This document shows positions 36,901 to 46,200 of a stretch of DNA of 64,000 nt, in pieces. Position numbers and translations under genes: made by a program. The notes under the pieces were generated by a model. The model saw nothing but the letters and a program-made list of their open reading frames with translations, was not told the origin of the DNA and did no database searches. The DNA is from Acetobacter orientalis (lineage in GTDB: Bacteria; Pseudomonadota; Alphaproteobacteria; Acetobacterales; Acetobacteraceae): NCBI RefSeq assembly GCF_000963965.1, contig NZ_BAMX01000055.1, positions 154 through 64,153 of the forward strand, in the 5' to 3' direction. Each line of letters begins with the position of its first letter. Position 1 is the stretch's first letter.

Positions 36901-37057
36901 GCGCAAGCCAGTCATGTGCGGTGTAAGGCTTACCCTCTTCCCATGCTTGCATACCTGCCTGAAAAGCATGTTGAGCATCTTTTTGTATCAGGCTGTTACG
37001 CTGTTTAGCGGTTAGCGTTGCGTCTTGCCAAATAAAGTCATGATTTATGAGAGTCAT
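33962..37057 (-). CDS. Multidomain glycosyltransferase (GT2 domain followed by GT4-like domain)
   Basis: This is a 1031-residue protein. Domains in order: a TPR-like helical N-terminus (about 1-140), a beta-rich segment with GQIQGWVWHPYAPEINP (about 210-330), a GT2 domain starting PVAIIIPVYGQKALTLACLT (about 364-600; the metal-binding region is in VILLNSDTLVPKGW), a Rossmann-like start VLMITHAQGGGVEQVV (about 642) and a GT4-like C-terminus with CLIGAIGHEKGYSVLHQAAL (about 876). It probably assembles more than one sugar linkage. The ATG at 37057 has AAGAG upstream. It is codirectional with the secretion genes and AT-rich. Confidence 0.75.
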   Translation of the reverse strand: MTLINHDFIWQDATLTAKQRNSLIQKDAQHAFQAGMQAWEEGKPYTAHDWLARAYRLAPESGHVLFALALARRAVHDGAGAQKLLQNLVNKYDFKEGWVLLHHLWCEQGYFEGAKHALAHLLSSFSLTSDIQKIADQFCKEHSFTWCGLTEAGQVQWGGVGAGKAPILYLNHQRVVLRKKGARYFCPAGWAKVEHIELMFETDQPVLGIPFLVKRIMACEGFVSAQEGQIQGWVWHPYAPEINPTLSVIGADGRKITQINTNESALSFSPERPATRYRKFTLPTQDIAYELVHIFAPNGQELAGSPVVVQHKQRSAAFLASYFVRNKKEILGRECLSSKIQPFLPIPVLENTQNVAKVSDHQVPVAIIIPVYGQKALTLACLTSVQKTVQGMGVTVVVVNDASPEVELVQDVKEFCRKNDFIFLSHKRNKGFPASVNTGLKAVKGHDVILLNSDTLVPKGWVTELQNIAYAHNDTGTVTPFSNKGGLVSYPCVKIENPLPPLQTLKTLMLAVEAANKGRCADIPTGNGFCLYIRHDCLEQTGYFREDVFAQGYGEENDFCMRAQALGWRHKAALGVYVGHVGGASFGQSRQALMERNEAILEYLHPGYQKKIAVWVKIDPLWQERRRIDLLRLRASKSGTKTTNKTVLMITHAQGGGVEQVVQKRVSVYQTQARRVLILRPIENGCLIEDPLHKKDYPSLRFRLPDELALLKRVLVAEGAQHIEIHHLVGHHACLYGFMRNSGYPYTLYIHDYALFCQRISLLGPEGVYCGEPEPQGCAQCIALAGHHLTQDCTVPEYLARSEYLLQKARHVYVPSHDTATRMAKHFAGINYSVRALQNDKNLEKPFKKLSKSLRTQTTLASGALSSPYVQGKPARVRLCLIGAIGHEKGYSVLHQAALNAAMHDLPLEFVIVGHTPNDQLLLNTQRVFITGRYQEAEAVSLIQSFQPDAAFFPSLWPETWCLTLGLAWQAGLQALVFDHGAPAERVRQTGRGWLLNSKLRGSALNQVLIKTVLGCKNSKDGKNPNLFIKL

Positions 37058-37087
37058 GATACACTCTTTATGCAATATTTTTCGCGC

Positions 37088-38887
37088 TTACAGCAAAGAG
37101 GGCTCCAAGTTATCTTCCTGCTTAGTCAATTCCGCTAATTCTTGTATGGCATCAGGAATATTCTGTGCTGCTGCTTTTTGGTACCAAAATTTGGCTTGCT
37201 CTCTATTGTGCTCACCCGCCAAACCCTGCGCAAAGTACCGGCCTAACATCAGTTGGGCGGCTGCATTCCCTTTTTGAGCCGCAGCATAAAACCATTTTTG
37301 TGCCGCAAGACGGTCTTGGGGTACCTCATGCCCGCCGCCGTACATGGCACCGACAGAAAACATGGCCCATACTAAGCCTGCATCTGCTGCTTTTCTGTAA
37401 AATTCTAGTGCTTTTATGTGGTTTTTTTCTCCTCCCTCCCCATTCAGCAAAAGGTCTGCATAGGCTAGCTCCGCTTGCGCCATGCCAGCATTGGCCGCTT
37501 TTTCTATCCATGCGCGGCCCTCTTGCAGGTTTGGGGGAGCACCTTTGCCAGTTAATAGCAAAGTGCCATACCAATACTGCGCATTGACCACACCTTGTGC
37601 TGCTTTATGCAACCATTTAAGGGCTTCGGCTTCGTCTTTTTGCACACCTACGCCCTCGGCTAAGCAGACACCAAAATTAAAAGCAGACAGTAAATCACCC
37701 TGTTCGGCTTTTTCTTTGTAACGCTTCATAACCCGCGCACCTGCCTGTGCCGAAATTTTGCCTTCCAGCAACAAATTACCCAGCCCTGCCGGTGCGCCTT
37801 CATGTCCTTGCTCTAGGGCTTTGTTAAACCAGCGCTCGGCCTCTTGGGGGTCTTGTGGTACAGCAATACCCTCTTCATATAACGTGCCAAGCGTGTAGCT
37901 GGCTGCTGCATGGCCGTGTTCTGAGGCAAAACGGTACCACGCGATCGCTTCTGCATAGTTAGGAGGAAACTCGCCACCACGGCCGTACAGGTCGCCTAAT
38001 GTTGCGGCTGCCTCTGCATCACCCGACAAAGCAGCGCGGCGTAAAAAGGTTTCTCCACGTGTCGTATCTTTGGCAACATTTTGCCCGACCATAAGAGCCA
38101 CACCATATTTAGCCTGCGCGCTTGAGACATTTTTATCTGCCGCTACGGCGTAATACTGTATGGCCTCAGCCATATCGACAGGACGTCCTAAACCGCGCTC
38201 AGCTAACACACCCATTAAATACAGTGCTGTACCTAAACCGCTCTCTGCTGCTTTTTTAAGATAACGCGCAGCCTGTTTATACTCATCATCAGTTTGGGCG
38301 GTATTAAGTATAACTAAGCCAAGCCCCAGATAACCTTGCACACACTCTGCTGCAACTGCCTTATGGTACCAGACCATACCTTCTTCAAGGTTTCTGATAT
38401 GCTCTGGCCCGTTACATAACACATAGCCATACATGGCTTGTGCATCGGCATGGCCTTGTGTTGCGGCAATTTTTGCCCAATAGGCTGATTTTTCAAAGTT
38501 AGCTTCTGGTTTAACAAAACCCTTTGGCTCTGCATCAAAAACAGACGCAGCGGTTTTTTCTGCTTCACTTTCAGCTTCGGGTGGCAAACCATATAAGTAC
38601 AGCGTTGCCAAAATAAAGCAGGCATCTGGCCAATGTTTTTGTGCAGCACGCCTAACCCAGCGCACACCTTCTACCAAATTGGCAGGTACTACTGTACCGT
38701 TAAGGTAGGCTTGCCCAACCAGAAATTGCGCTTCTGGCACACCTTCACGCGCAAGGACGGAAAGGTGAGAAAAACCTTTTACAGGGTCTTGTCCTTCAGC
38801 CATCAGGCTTTGTGCGTCTGCCAAGCGGCTTGTAAGTGATGTGGCGTGTTTGCGTTTAAAAAGAGGGGGGAGTATGGAAAAAACCAT
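37088..38887 (-). CDS. Sel1-like repeat protein
   Basis: This 599-residue protein is built from about 13 tandem Sel1-like (SLR/TPR) repeats of roughly 36 residues, with the usual A..LG..Y..G pattern, for example AAATLGDLYGRGGEFPPNYA, ASYTLGTLYEEGIAVPQDP and AQLMLGRYFAQGLAGEHNRE. No clear signal peptide or membrane segment is present, so it is probably a cytoplasmic adaptor. Sel1 proteins usually mediate protein-protein contacts in export, envelope or signalling complexes. It lies between the large glycosyltransferase and HlyD genes. AAGGGA precedes the ATG. Confidence 0.85.
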   Translation of the reverse strand: MVFSILPPLFKRKHATSLTSRLADAQSLMAEGQDPVKGFSHLSVLAREGVPEAQFLVGQAYLNGTVVPANLVEGVRWVRRAAQKHWPDACFILATLYLYGLPPEAESEAEKTAASVFDAEPKGFVKPEANFEKSAYWAKIAATQGHADAQAMYGYVLCNGPEHIRNLEEGMVWYHKAVAAECVQGYLGLGLVILNTAQTDDEYKQAARYLKKAAESGLGTALYLMGVLAERGLGRPVDMAEAIQYYAVAADKNVSSAQAKYGVALMVGQNVAKDTTRGETFLRRAALSGDAEAAATLGDLYGRGGEFPPNYAEAIAWYRFASEHGHAAASYTLGTLYEEGIAVPQDPQEAERWFNKALEQGHEGAPAGLGNLLLEGKISAQAGARVMKRYKEKAEQGDLLSAFNFGVCLAEGVGVQKDEAEALKWLHKAAQGVVNAQYWYGTLLLTGKGAPPNLQEGRAWIEKAANAGMAQAELAYADLLLNGEGGEKNHIKALEFYRKAADAGLVWAMFSVGAMYGGGHEVPQDRLAAQKWFYAAAQKGNAAAQLMLGRYFAQGLAGEHNREQAKFWYQKAAAQNIPDAIQELAELTKQEDNLEPSLL

Positions 38888-38935
38888 TACACTATCCCTT
38901 TTCTGAAAAGTGTTTTGACGCGCAATAGGGTAAAA

Positions 38936-40381
38936 CTAAGGCTCACGCATGCCATTACTCATAAGCGGCATAAAACTATTAAGCATATATTGCATCATGG
39001 TACGTTTACCCACCTTAATGTCTGCCGTAACGGGCATACCGGGTTGAGGGTGAAAGAAAGATGGCACACCATGCAATGTGTAGCGGTCTATTCTTAAACG
39101 CAGGCGGTAAAAGGCTTTGTTGGTTGCATCAGGCGTAATGCCGTTTTGTTGCCCCTCTTGGTCTGCTACAAAAGAATCTGCACTAATTGTGCGCACAGTG
39201 GCATTTGCCCCCCCATATTGCTGAAAGGGAAAGGTGGCAAATTTAACGAGCGCTTTATCACCCAATTTAACAAAGCCCACATCTTTACCAGATAAAACGG
39301 TCTCGACCTCCAAACCTTTACTGACTGGTGTAAGCGTCATAATACGTTGGCCAATATTCAGTACAGAGCCAACAGATACTTTGGCAATATTAAGCACCAC
39401 GGCATCTTGGTCTGCGCGTAATATGCTAAGCGTATTATGTAAAACAGCTTTTTGGTATTGGCTGTTTGCCTCTGCCAAATGATGCTCTGCTAAAATAAGG
39501 TCTTTATACACATCGGCTTTCCAGCTTTGCACATATTCGTCTTTTTCTGAAATTTGTGCCGCAAGTTTACTACGTGTTGAGGCAGCTTGTTGCTGCGCTG
39601 AGATTTGGGAGCGCTCTGTCTCCATTAATGTGCTTTGCGCGCTTAATGTTGAGAGTTTACTACCAACCTGATCTTTTTGCAGTTGCATACGCATTTTATG
39701 CACATCGGCTGCCACTTTTGTTTGGGCTGCATACATAGCGGCGTTTGCCTCAAACCCTTGCAGGTCGTGCTGTAGGCTAGAAATTTTCTTATCTAAATTT
39801 GCAATTTTTGCGTTATATTCTGCTTTACGCTGAAAAAATGCGGCACCCTGCTGAACAGAGGCAGGGCTGTTTGTTTGCACGGTATAGTCTCGGCCTTCGG
39901 CCTCGGCAGTAAGGCGGTCAACTTCTGCTTGGTACTGGTCTTTTTGTATTTTCATATTACCACTATCAGCCCCACTAGTTGTGGGGTCTAAATGGGCTAA
40001 AATATCTCCTTTATGCACGTAATCCCCTTCGTTTACATCGATAGATTTAATGATGGCAGTATCAAAGGACTGCACAATAAGGGGGACCTGGGTAGAGATA
40101 ATTTGCCCTTGTGTTGACACCACTTTATCGAGCGGGAAAATGGTCATAACGGTTACAATAGAAAGAGTAAGAGCGCCGATAAGCCAAATAAGATACTGCG
40201 CCGTAGCCGTTGGCGGCATATTGACCAAAGCCGCAGTAGGGGAATGAAATTCCAGCAGTGCTATAGGCATATCAGTTTGAGCAAACGGGTCGTTTGCTTG
40301 GCGCAAAAAATCTATTTGTGTGTCGTCTATACCGGCACTCTCTTGTGGTTGTGGGGTTGGAATAACATCTTTTTCACTCAT
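38936..40381 (-). CDS. HlyD-family type I secretion periplasmic adaptor
   Basis: This 481-residue membrane fusion protein has a cytoplasmic N-terminus of about 60 residues, one transmembrane helix (YLIWLIGALTLSIVTVMTIF), a lipoyl half-motif (VQSFDTAIIKSIDVNEGDYV), a long coiled coil (about residues 145-320) and the returning half-motif with the HlyD C-terminal beta domain (RTMMQYMLNSFMPLMSNGMREP). It bridges the ABC exporter to an outer-membrane channel. Its start is three bases from the ABC gene stop, with GGAGAA as ribosome site. Confidence 0.92.
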   Translation of the reverse strand: MSEKDVIPTPQPQESAGIDDTQIDFLRQANDPFAQTDMPIALLEFHSPTAALVNMPPTATAQYLIWLIGALTLSIVTVMTIFPLDKVVSTQGQIISTQVPLIVQSFDTAIIKSIDVNEGDYVHKGDILAHLDPTTSGADSGNMKIQKDQYQAEVDRLTAEAEGRDYTVQTNSPASVQQGAAFFQRKAEYNAKIANLDKKISSLQHDLQGFEANAAMYAAQTKVAADVHKMRMQLQKDQVGSKLSTLSAQSTLMETERSQISAQQQAASTRSKLAAQISEKDEYVQSWKADVYKDLILAEHHLAEANSQYQKAVLHNTLSILRADQDAVVLNIAKVSVGSVLNIGQRIMTLTPVSKGLEVETVLSGKDVGFVKLGDKALVKFATFPFQQYGGANATVRTISADSFVADQEGQQNGITPDATNKAFYRLRLRIDRYTLHGVPSFFHPQPGMPVTADIKVGKRTMMQYMLNSFMPLMSNGMREP

Positions 40382-40384
40382 GAG

Positions 40385-42652
40385 TTATTCTCCTTCCACC
40401 AATAAAGAAGTGTCTTGATCTGGTGTATTTTTTTGGGTGTGTCGCCCTTCGGTATGGCGGTTTTGCTGCATCCAGAGTGTGCGGTAAATTTCACACCGCT
40501 CAAGCAATACTGCATGGGGGGCAAGGTCAACCACTGTCCCACGATCCATAACGCAAATTTGGTCACAATTAACCAAAGAAGAAAGACGGTGCGACACAAT
40601 AACCATTGTGCGCCCTTTACCAATACGCTCAAGGTTGGCGTTAACAAGCGCCTCGCTCTCTGGGTCTAGGGCTGAGGTTGCTTCATCTAAAATCATGAGT
40701 TTGGGGTCTGTTATAACCGCACGGGCAATAGCCAAACGCTGCCTTTGCCCACCTGAAATATTGGTAGACCCTTCTTCAATAAAGGTTTCGTACCCGGCGG
40801 GCATACGCTCAATAAATTCTTCAGCCCCTGCCATGCGGGCTGCGCGAATAACATCATCTATTGTGTAGCCGGGGCGGCCTGCTGTTATATTTTCGCGGAT
40901 AGTGCCGCGAAACAGAAAGTTGTCTTGTAGCACCACACCAAAAGAGCGGCGTAAATGGGTTAGATTTATTTCTCTTAAATCTATACCATCAAGTTTTAAA
41001 TACCCTGTGTAAGAACGGCTTACCCCTTGTAGCAAGCGGGTAATGGTAGATTTACCTGAGCCACTCCGCCCCACCAAACCCAGCATGGTTCCGGCTGGCA
41101 GGTCAAAGTTTACGTCTTTTAAAGCAAGTGTTGTGGCACCGGGGTAGGTAAAATTAACCCCTTCAAAAGACAATGCACCTTTTATAACCGGGCGCATACC
41201 GGTTGTAAGGGCTTTGGTTTCTGTTGGCTGGTTAAGAACCGATGCCGCCTCGCCCAGAGAAGTCATGACTTCTGTGTAGTCATCCATCAATTTGGCCATG
41301 CCTACCAGTGGGGCCGCAACACGGCCACCCAACATCATGAACGCAACAAGCCCCCCTGCCCCAACGGCTGAGGGGTTAACCACAGCCAAATAGGCACCTA
41401 CCAGAATAATGCCGCGGTTAATGAACATATCGAGTGGTTTAACAAGTGTTTGCGGCCAGTTAGCTATACGACCCGAGGCTAATTTCCAGCGCACAACATA
41501 GGCGGTCATTTCGTCCCACAACTGCTTGCGGCTATTTTCAAGCGCTAGGGTTTTGAGGGTACGAATACCGGCCACAGTTTCGTATAAAACGGCGCTGCGG
41601 TCACGCTCTGCCGCAATTTGTTTATCCATAATTCTGCTGAGTGGCGCGGTAAAAATAACCACAATAAGGCCAATCATGCCTGCTGTAGCTACCGTCATCC
41701 AAGCCAAAGTGGAACTGAGATAAAATAAAAAGGGCAGAATAACAAAAAGTGTAAAAAGATCTAGAAAAGTGCTCATGAGTTTTCCGGTCAGGAAATCTCG
41801 TACTTTATAAATAGCCATAACACGACCGAGCATATTACCGGTCTGTTGGCGCTCGAAATACTCTAAGGGTAAAGCCACCAAGCGGCTAAAAAGGTGGAGA
41901 GACAGGCGTGCATCAACACGTGTGGTTAAAATAAGAGAAATTTCTTGCCGCCCATAACCCAACAACACCTCATAGAGGGAAAAGACAACAATAATGCCTG
42001 AAATTGAAATAAGTGTCGAAAGAGAGTGGTAATTTACGACTTTGTCTATAACCTGCATTACAATAAGAGGCGGGAAAATTTGCAAAATACTCAGCGCCAT
42101 TGAGGCAATAGCAATGTCGCGCAGGGATTTTTTTTCGCGCAGCACCATTTTGGCAAACCAGCCAAAAGTAATGGGGGCCTCTGCCTCTGACTGGCCAACT
42201 TGGCCTTTAACCAGCAAGACATCACCCGTCCAGAGACGGCTTAGGCGTAGCTCATCAACAGGTACGGGTTCGGCACTTTCATCTTTTAACGGGTCACGGA
42301 GCCAGATCACGCCTTTTTCGGGGCTGCTGGCAACCATAAGGGCTGCGCTACCATCACGAAACATTAAAACAATAGGCGGAGAGTTGGTCATTTTAATAAG
42401 GTAGCGCCAGCGTATGCGCATACCTTTGGCCATAGCCCCCTGCTCGCGCAGCCAACGCGACAACGTAGCGGGAGAAGGGCTTTCTTCGCCCGGCTCTGCG
42501 GCAAAATCCCGAATATCGAGTTCTAGCCCGTGGTATTTTGCGGCGGCCAGCACAGCCCGCAGCCGGATAATGGCTGGGGCTGGCTTTTCTGCCGTATGCG
42601 CGCCATGAGGTGCTGCGCCAGCAAGCTCAGGCACATGGTCAGACTGGTTCAC
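40385..42652 (-). CDS. Type I secretion ABC permease/ATPase with C39-like domain
   Basis: This 755-residue exporter has a C39-like N-terminal domain (about 1-150) that lacks the catalytic Cys of true C39 peptidases, then a six-helix membrane domain, and an ATPase with Walker A (GLVGRSGSGKSTITRLLQG), signature (NISGGQRQRLAIARAV), Walker B (LMILDEATSALDPESE) and switch His (VIVSHRLSSL). Loss of the Cys fits the HlyB-type exporters of RTX proteins rather than bacteriocin exporters. The frame is open to 42709 via TTG, but the GTG at 42652 has AAAGGG upstream. No substrate gene is adjacent. Confidence 0.9.
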   Translation of the reverse strand: MNQSDHVPELAGAAPHGAHTAEKPAPAIIRLRAVLAAAKYHGLELDIRDFAAEPGEESPSPATLSRWLREQGAMAKGMRIRWRYLIKMTNSPPIVLMFRDGSAALMVASSPEKGVIWLRDPLKDESAEPVPVDELRLSRLWTGDVLLVKGQVGQSEAEAPITFGWFAKMVLREKKSLRDIAIASMALSILQIFPPLIVMQVIDKVVNYHSLSTLISISGIIVVFSLYEVLLGYGRQEISLILTTRVDARLSLHLFSRLVALPLEYFERQQTGNMLGRVMAIYKVRDFLTGKLMSTFLDLFTLFVILPFLFYLSSTLAWMTVATAGMIGLIVVIFTAPLSRIMDKQIAAERDRSAVLYETVAGIRTLKTLALENSRKQLWDEMTAYVVRWKLASGRIANWPQTLVKPLDMFINRGIILVGAYLAVVNPSAVGAGGLVAFMMLGGRVAAPLVGMAKLMDDYTEVMTSLGEAASVLNQPTETKALTTGMRPVIKGALSFEGVNFTYPGATTLALKDVNFDLPAGTMLGLVGRSGSGKSTITRLLQGVSRSYTGYLKLDGIDLREINLTHLRRSFGVVLQDNFLFRGTIRENITAGRPGYTIDDVIRAARMAGAEEFIERMPAGYETFIEEGSTNISGGQRQRLAIARAVITDPKLMILDEATSALDPESEALVNANLERIGKGRTMVIVSHRLSSLVNCDQICVMDRGTVVDLAPHAVLLERCEIYRTLWMQQNRHTEGRHTQKNTPDQDTSLLVEGE

Positions 42653-42791
42653 GCAAAACCCTTTAATAAAACCAAAATTTGTTGGCTTTACCGTCAATAT
42701 GACAGCCAACCCTACCTATATGACAGCGCTTTTGGTTTATTTCAAAGAATTTATATCGGTAATATATGGTATATTATTGTTTGTTACGTTA

Positions 42792-43292
42792 TTAGTAACA
42801 CAATAAATTATTCTTTTTATTTTTAATGCCATAAAGAGAGTTAGAAATATTATCTTTTTCTAAAGTTTTACGAACATCTTCCATTAACGATGCAGCACAT
42901 ACCACATAAAGGTTTGTAAAAAACTCACATACGCCGCGCGCGCGCTCCTGCGCTAAACTGGCAAGCACACGCCCCACTCCGGCAGGGTTAACGCAGCACA
43001 CACACGCAGGCTCGTGGGCCACACTTTGCGTGGGGGTATGCCACTCTTTTACCGCCAACCACCCCTGCGCCATGGCGGGCACAGGGGCCATATTAATAAA
43101 CAACGCAGCACTTTGTGTTCTGGCAGCAGGAAGTGGCAGAGTTTGTGGCGTAACAAACACTAGCGGAATACGCGTGTCGGACGCGCCACGCCACGCAAGA
43201 GCATCGGTGGACAGAACGGCGTTACTCTGGAATAACGTTGTGCCCTTTATGCCCCCGCTTGCTGGGGTGTTTTCCTCATTTTCCTGCTTCAT
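42792..43292 (-). CDS. Orphan protein of unknown function, head to head with metH
   Basis: This 166-residue frame starts MKQENEENTPASGGIKG and contains PLVFVTPQTLPLPAARTQSA, AALFINMAPVPAMAQGWLAV and CVCCVNPAGVGRVLASLAQE, then VCEFFTNLYVVCAASLMEDV. The CVCC-followed-by-GVGR pattern faintly recalls the CXCC region of CobW-type GTPases, but the GTPase motifs are absent. No family is assigned. The 3' third is very AT-rich, like the neighbouring export block. Its start overlaps the metH start, leaving no room for separate promoters, so it could also be a chance frame. Confidence 0.45.
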   Translation of the reverse strand: MKQENEENTPASGGIKGTTLFQSNAVLSTDALAWRGASDTRIPLVFVTPQTLPLPAARTQSAALFINMAPVPAMAQGWLAVKEWHTPTQSVAHEPACVCCVNPAGVGRVLASLAQERARGVCEFFTNLYVVCAASLMEDVRKTLEKDNISNSLYGIKNKKNNLLCY

Positions 43293-46200
43293 GGATGCCA
43301 TGTCTTCTCGTCTTCCGCTGCTCGATGCCCTACGCGACCAAGTTCTACTCTGTGATGGTGGGATGGGGTCACGCATTCAGATGCTCGACCTTGACCTGAC
43401 ACGTGACTACTGGGGGCAGGAAAACTGCACTGAAGTTTTAACCCTATCACGCCCAGAACTGATCCGTGAAATTCACCGCGGCTATTATGAAGCCGGGGCA
43501 GATATGGTGGAAACCAACACGTTTGGTGCCTCTCCCATTACGTTGGGTGAGTTTGGGTTGACGGAAAAAACGCGCGAGATCAACAAAAAATCTGCCATTT
43601 TAGCGCGTGAAGCGGCTGAGAGCTTTGCCGATGGCCGCACCCGCTACGTGCTTGGCTCTATTGGCCCCGGCACCAAACTACCCTCTTTGGGCAATGTAGA
43701 CTACGATACCCTTGAAGCCGCCCTAGCCGAGCAAGGCCGTGGCCTGATTGAAGGCGGTGTTGATGCCTTCTTGATTGAGACCTGCCAAGACACGCTGCAA
43801 ATTAAAGCCGCCGTAAACGGCATGAAAATTGCCCGTGCAGAAATGGGGGTAACCACTCCTATTTTTGTGCAGGTGACGGTTGAAACCACAGGCACACTGC
43901 TTGTTGGGCCAGACATTGGCGCTGCCGCCACCGTTGTGCACAGCCTAGATGCAGACCTAATGGGCCTAAACTGCGCCACTGGCCCGCAAGAAATGGCCGA
44001 ACATGTGCGCTGGCTCTCTGAAAACTGGCCACGCCTTATTTCTGTGCTGCCCAACGCGGGCCTACCAGAACTGGTAGATGGTAAAACCCACTACCCGCTC
44101 TCTCCTGAAGAAATGGCCATTTGGGTTGAACGCTTTATTCAGGAAGATGGCATTAACCTAATTGGCGGCTGCTGTGGCACCTCTACCCCGCATATTGCGG
44201 CACTTGATGGTATGCTGCGCCGCCGGGCTGAAGGCACAGGCCACCACCGCCCCGCCCCAGTTGCCAGAACTTCTGTGTGGGTGCCCTCCGTATCTAGCCT
44301 GTATACGCAGGTGCCGTTGCGGCAGGAAAACGCCTATTTCTCTATTGGAGAGCGTTGCAACGCCAATGGCTCCAAAAAATGGCGCGAACTTCAAGAATCT
44401 CACGACTGGGACGGCTGTGTCGCCTTGGGCCGCGAGCAAGCCAAAGAAGGCTCTAACGCGCTTGATATTTGCACCGCCTTTGTTGGCCGCGATGAACGCG
44501 CAGAAATGGATGAGGTCATTAAACGCTTCACCTCATCTGTGAACGCGCCGCTGGTCATTGATTCGACCGAAACGCCGGTTATTGAGGCCGCCCTTAAACT
44601 GCATGGGGGCAAGCCCATTATTAACTCCATCAATTTTGAAGATGGAGAAGGCCCCGCCGCAGACCGTATGGTGCTGGCCCGCAAGTTTGGTGCAGCCGTT
44701 GTGGCCCTGACTATTGATGAAGAAGGCATGGCCCGCCGCCCAGAAGACAAGCTGCGCATTGCCACACGCCTGATTGAGTTTGCCTGCGACACATACGGCC
44801 TGCCGCAGTCTGACCTGATGATTGACCCGCTCACCTTTACCATTGCCACCGGCGCGGAAGATGACCGTAAACTGGGGCTATGGACACTAGAGGGCATTAA
44901 GCTGATCCGGGATAACTTCCCCGATGTGCAAATTGTGCTGGGTCTTTCCAACATCTCGTTTGGGCTTAACCCGGCGGCCCGTGCGGTGCTTAACTCGGTT
45001 TATCTTGACCATGCCATTAAAGCAGGCATGACGGCCGCCATTGTGCATGTCTCCAAAATTCGGCCCCTGCACATGATTGCCCCAGAAGAGGTAAAAGTTG
45101 CCGAAGACCTGATTTTTGACCGCCGCACCCCAGACTATGACCCCCTGCAAACCCTGCTGGCTATGTTTGCAGACCGCAAAGCGTCTGAAGCCGTAAAGCG
45201 TAAAGTAGCCGAAACCGCAGAAGAGCGCCTAAAAGACCGCATTGTTGATGGTGACCGCAAAGGGCTGGAAGCAGACCTTGAAGAAGCCATGACCAAAATG
45301 GCCCCCATAGATATTATTAATACCGTGCTGCTAGATGGCATGAAGGTTGTAGGCGAGTTGTTTGGGGCTGGTAAAATGCAGCTCCCGTTTGTGTTGCAGT
45401 CTGCCGAAACCATGAAAGCCGCCGTGGCGTGGCTAGAGCCACATATGGAACGGGCCGAGGGCCAACAGCGCGGCACCATTGTGCTGGCCACCGTAAAAGG
45501 CGACGTGCACGATATTGGTAAGAATTTGGTGGATATTATTCTGACCAATAACGGCTACCGTGTTGTAAACCTTGGCATTAAAGTGCCGGTAGCCGACATG
45601 ATTGAAGCCGCAAAGCGCGAAAAAGCCGATGCCATTGGCATGTCTGGTCTTTTGGTAAAATCTACCGTGATTATGCGCGAAAACCTTGAAGAAATTACCC
45701 GCGGCGGGCTGGATGTACCAGTACTGCTTGGGGGGGCGGCCCTAACCCGCAACTACGTAGAAGAAGACTGTGTGGCGGCCTACAACCCCACAGGGCGTGT
45801 AGCCTATGCGCGTGATGCGTTTGATGGCCTGACCCTGATGGACCACATTGCCCAAAACAAGTTTGATGACTACTTGGCCGCTATTAGCAAACGGCGCGAA
45901 GGGAAGTCTGCCCGCCGTAACGCCCGTGCACCAGAGCAGGCTGAAACACGCGGTTTTGGTGCGGTTGATAAAGAAGCTGCCCAAGCGCGCCGCGCCCGTA
46001 TGGTAGCAGATGAACCCGTGCTGACACCGCCTTTCTGGGGCAGCAAAATTATTACGGCCCCAACCGAGGCGGTTATTCCGTTTCTGAATGAGCGTTCACT
46101 GTACCAGTTCCAGTGGGGGTTTAGAAAGCAGGGCCGCTCGCTGGAAGACTTTATGGTTTGGGCCAAGCAGGAACTGCGCCCCATTCTAAAGCGCATGTTA

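Noticed and set aside
40385-42652. Bacteriocin exporter with active C39 peptidase
   Set aside because: The N-terminal domain has no Cys at the catalytic place and no Gly-Gly leader peptide gene was seen nearby.
43030-43290. N-terminal extension of metH
   Set aside because: The extra 87 codons overlap the opposite-strand orphan frame and do not match MetH, whose conserved region begins at LLDALRDQVLLCDGG.
43190-43300. SAM or SAH riboswitch upstream of metH
   Set aside because: None of the conserved blocks of known SAM-II or SAH aptamers were found; only a short GCCCCC/GGGG hairpin.
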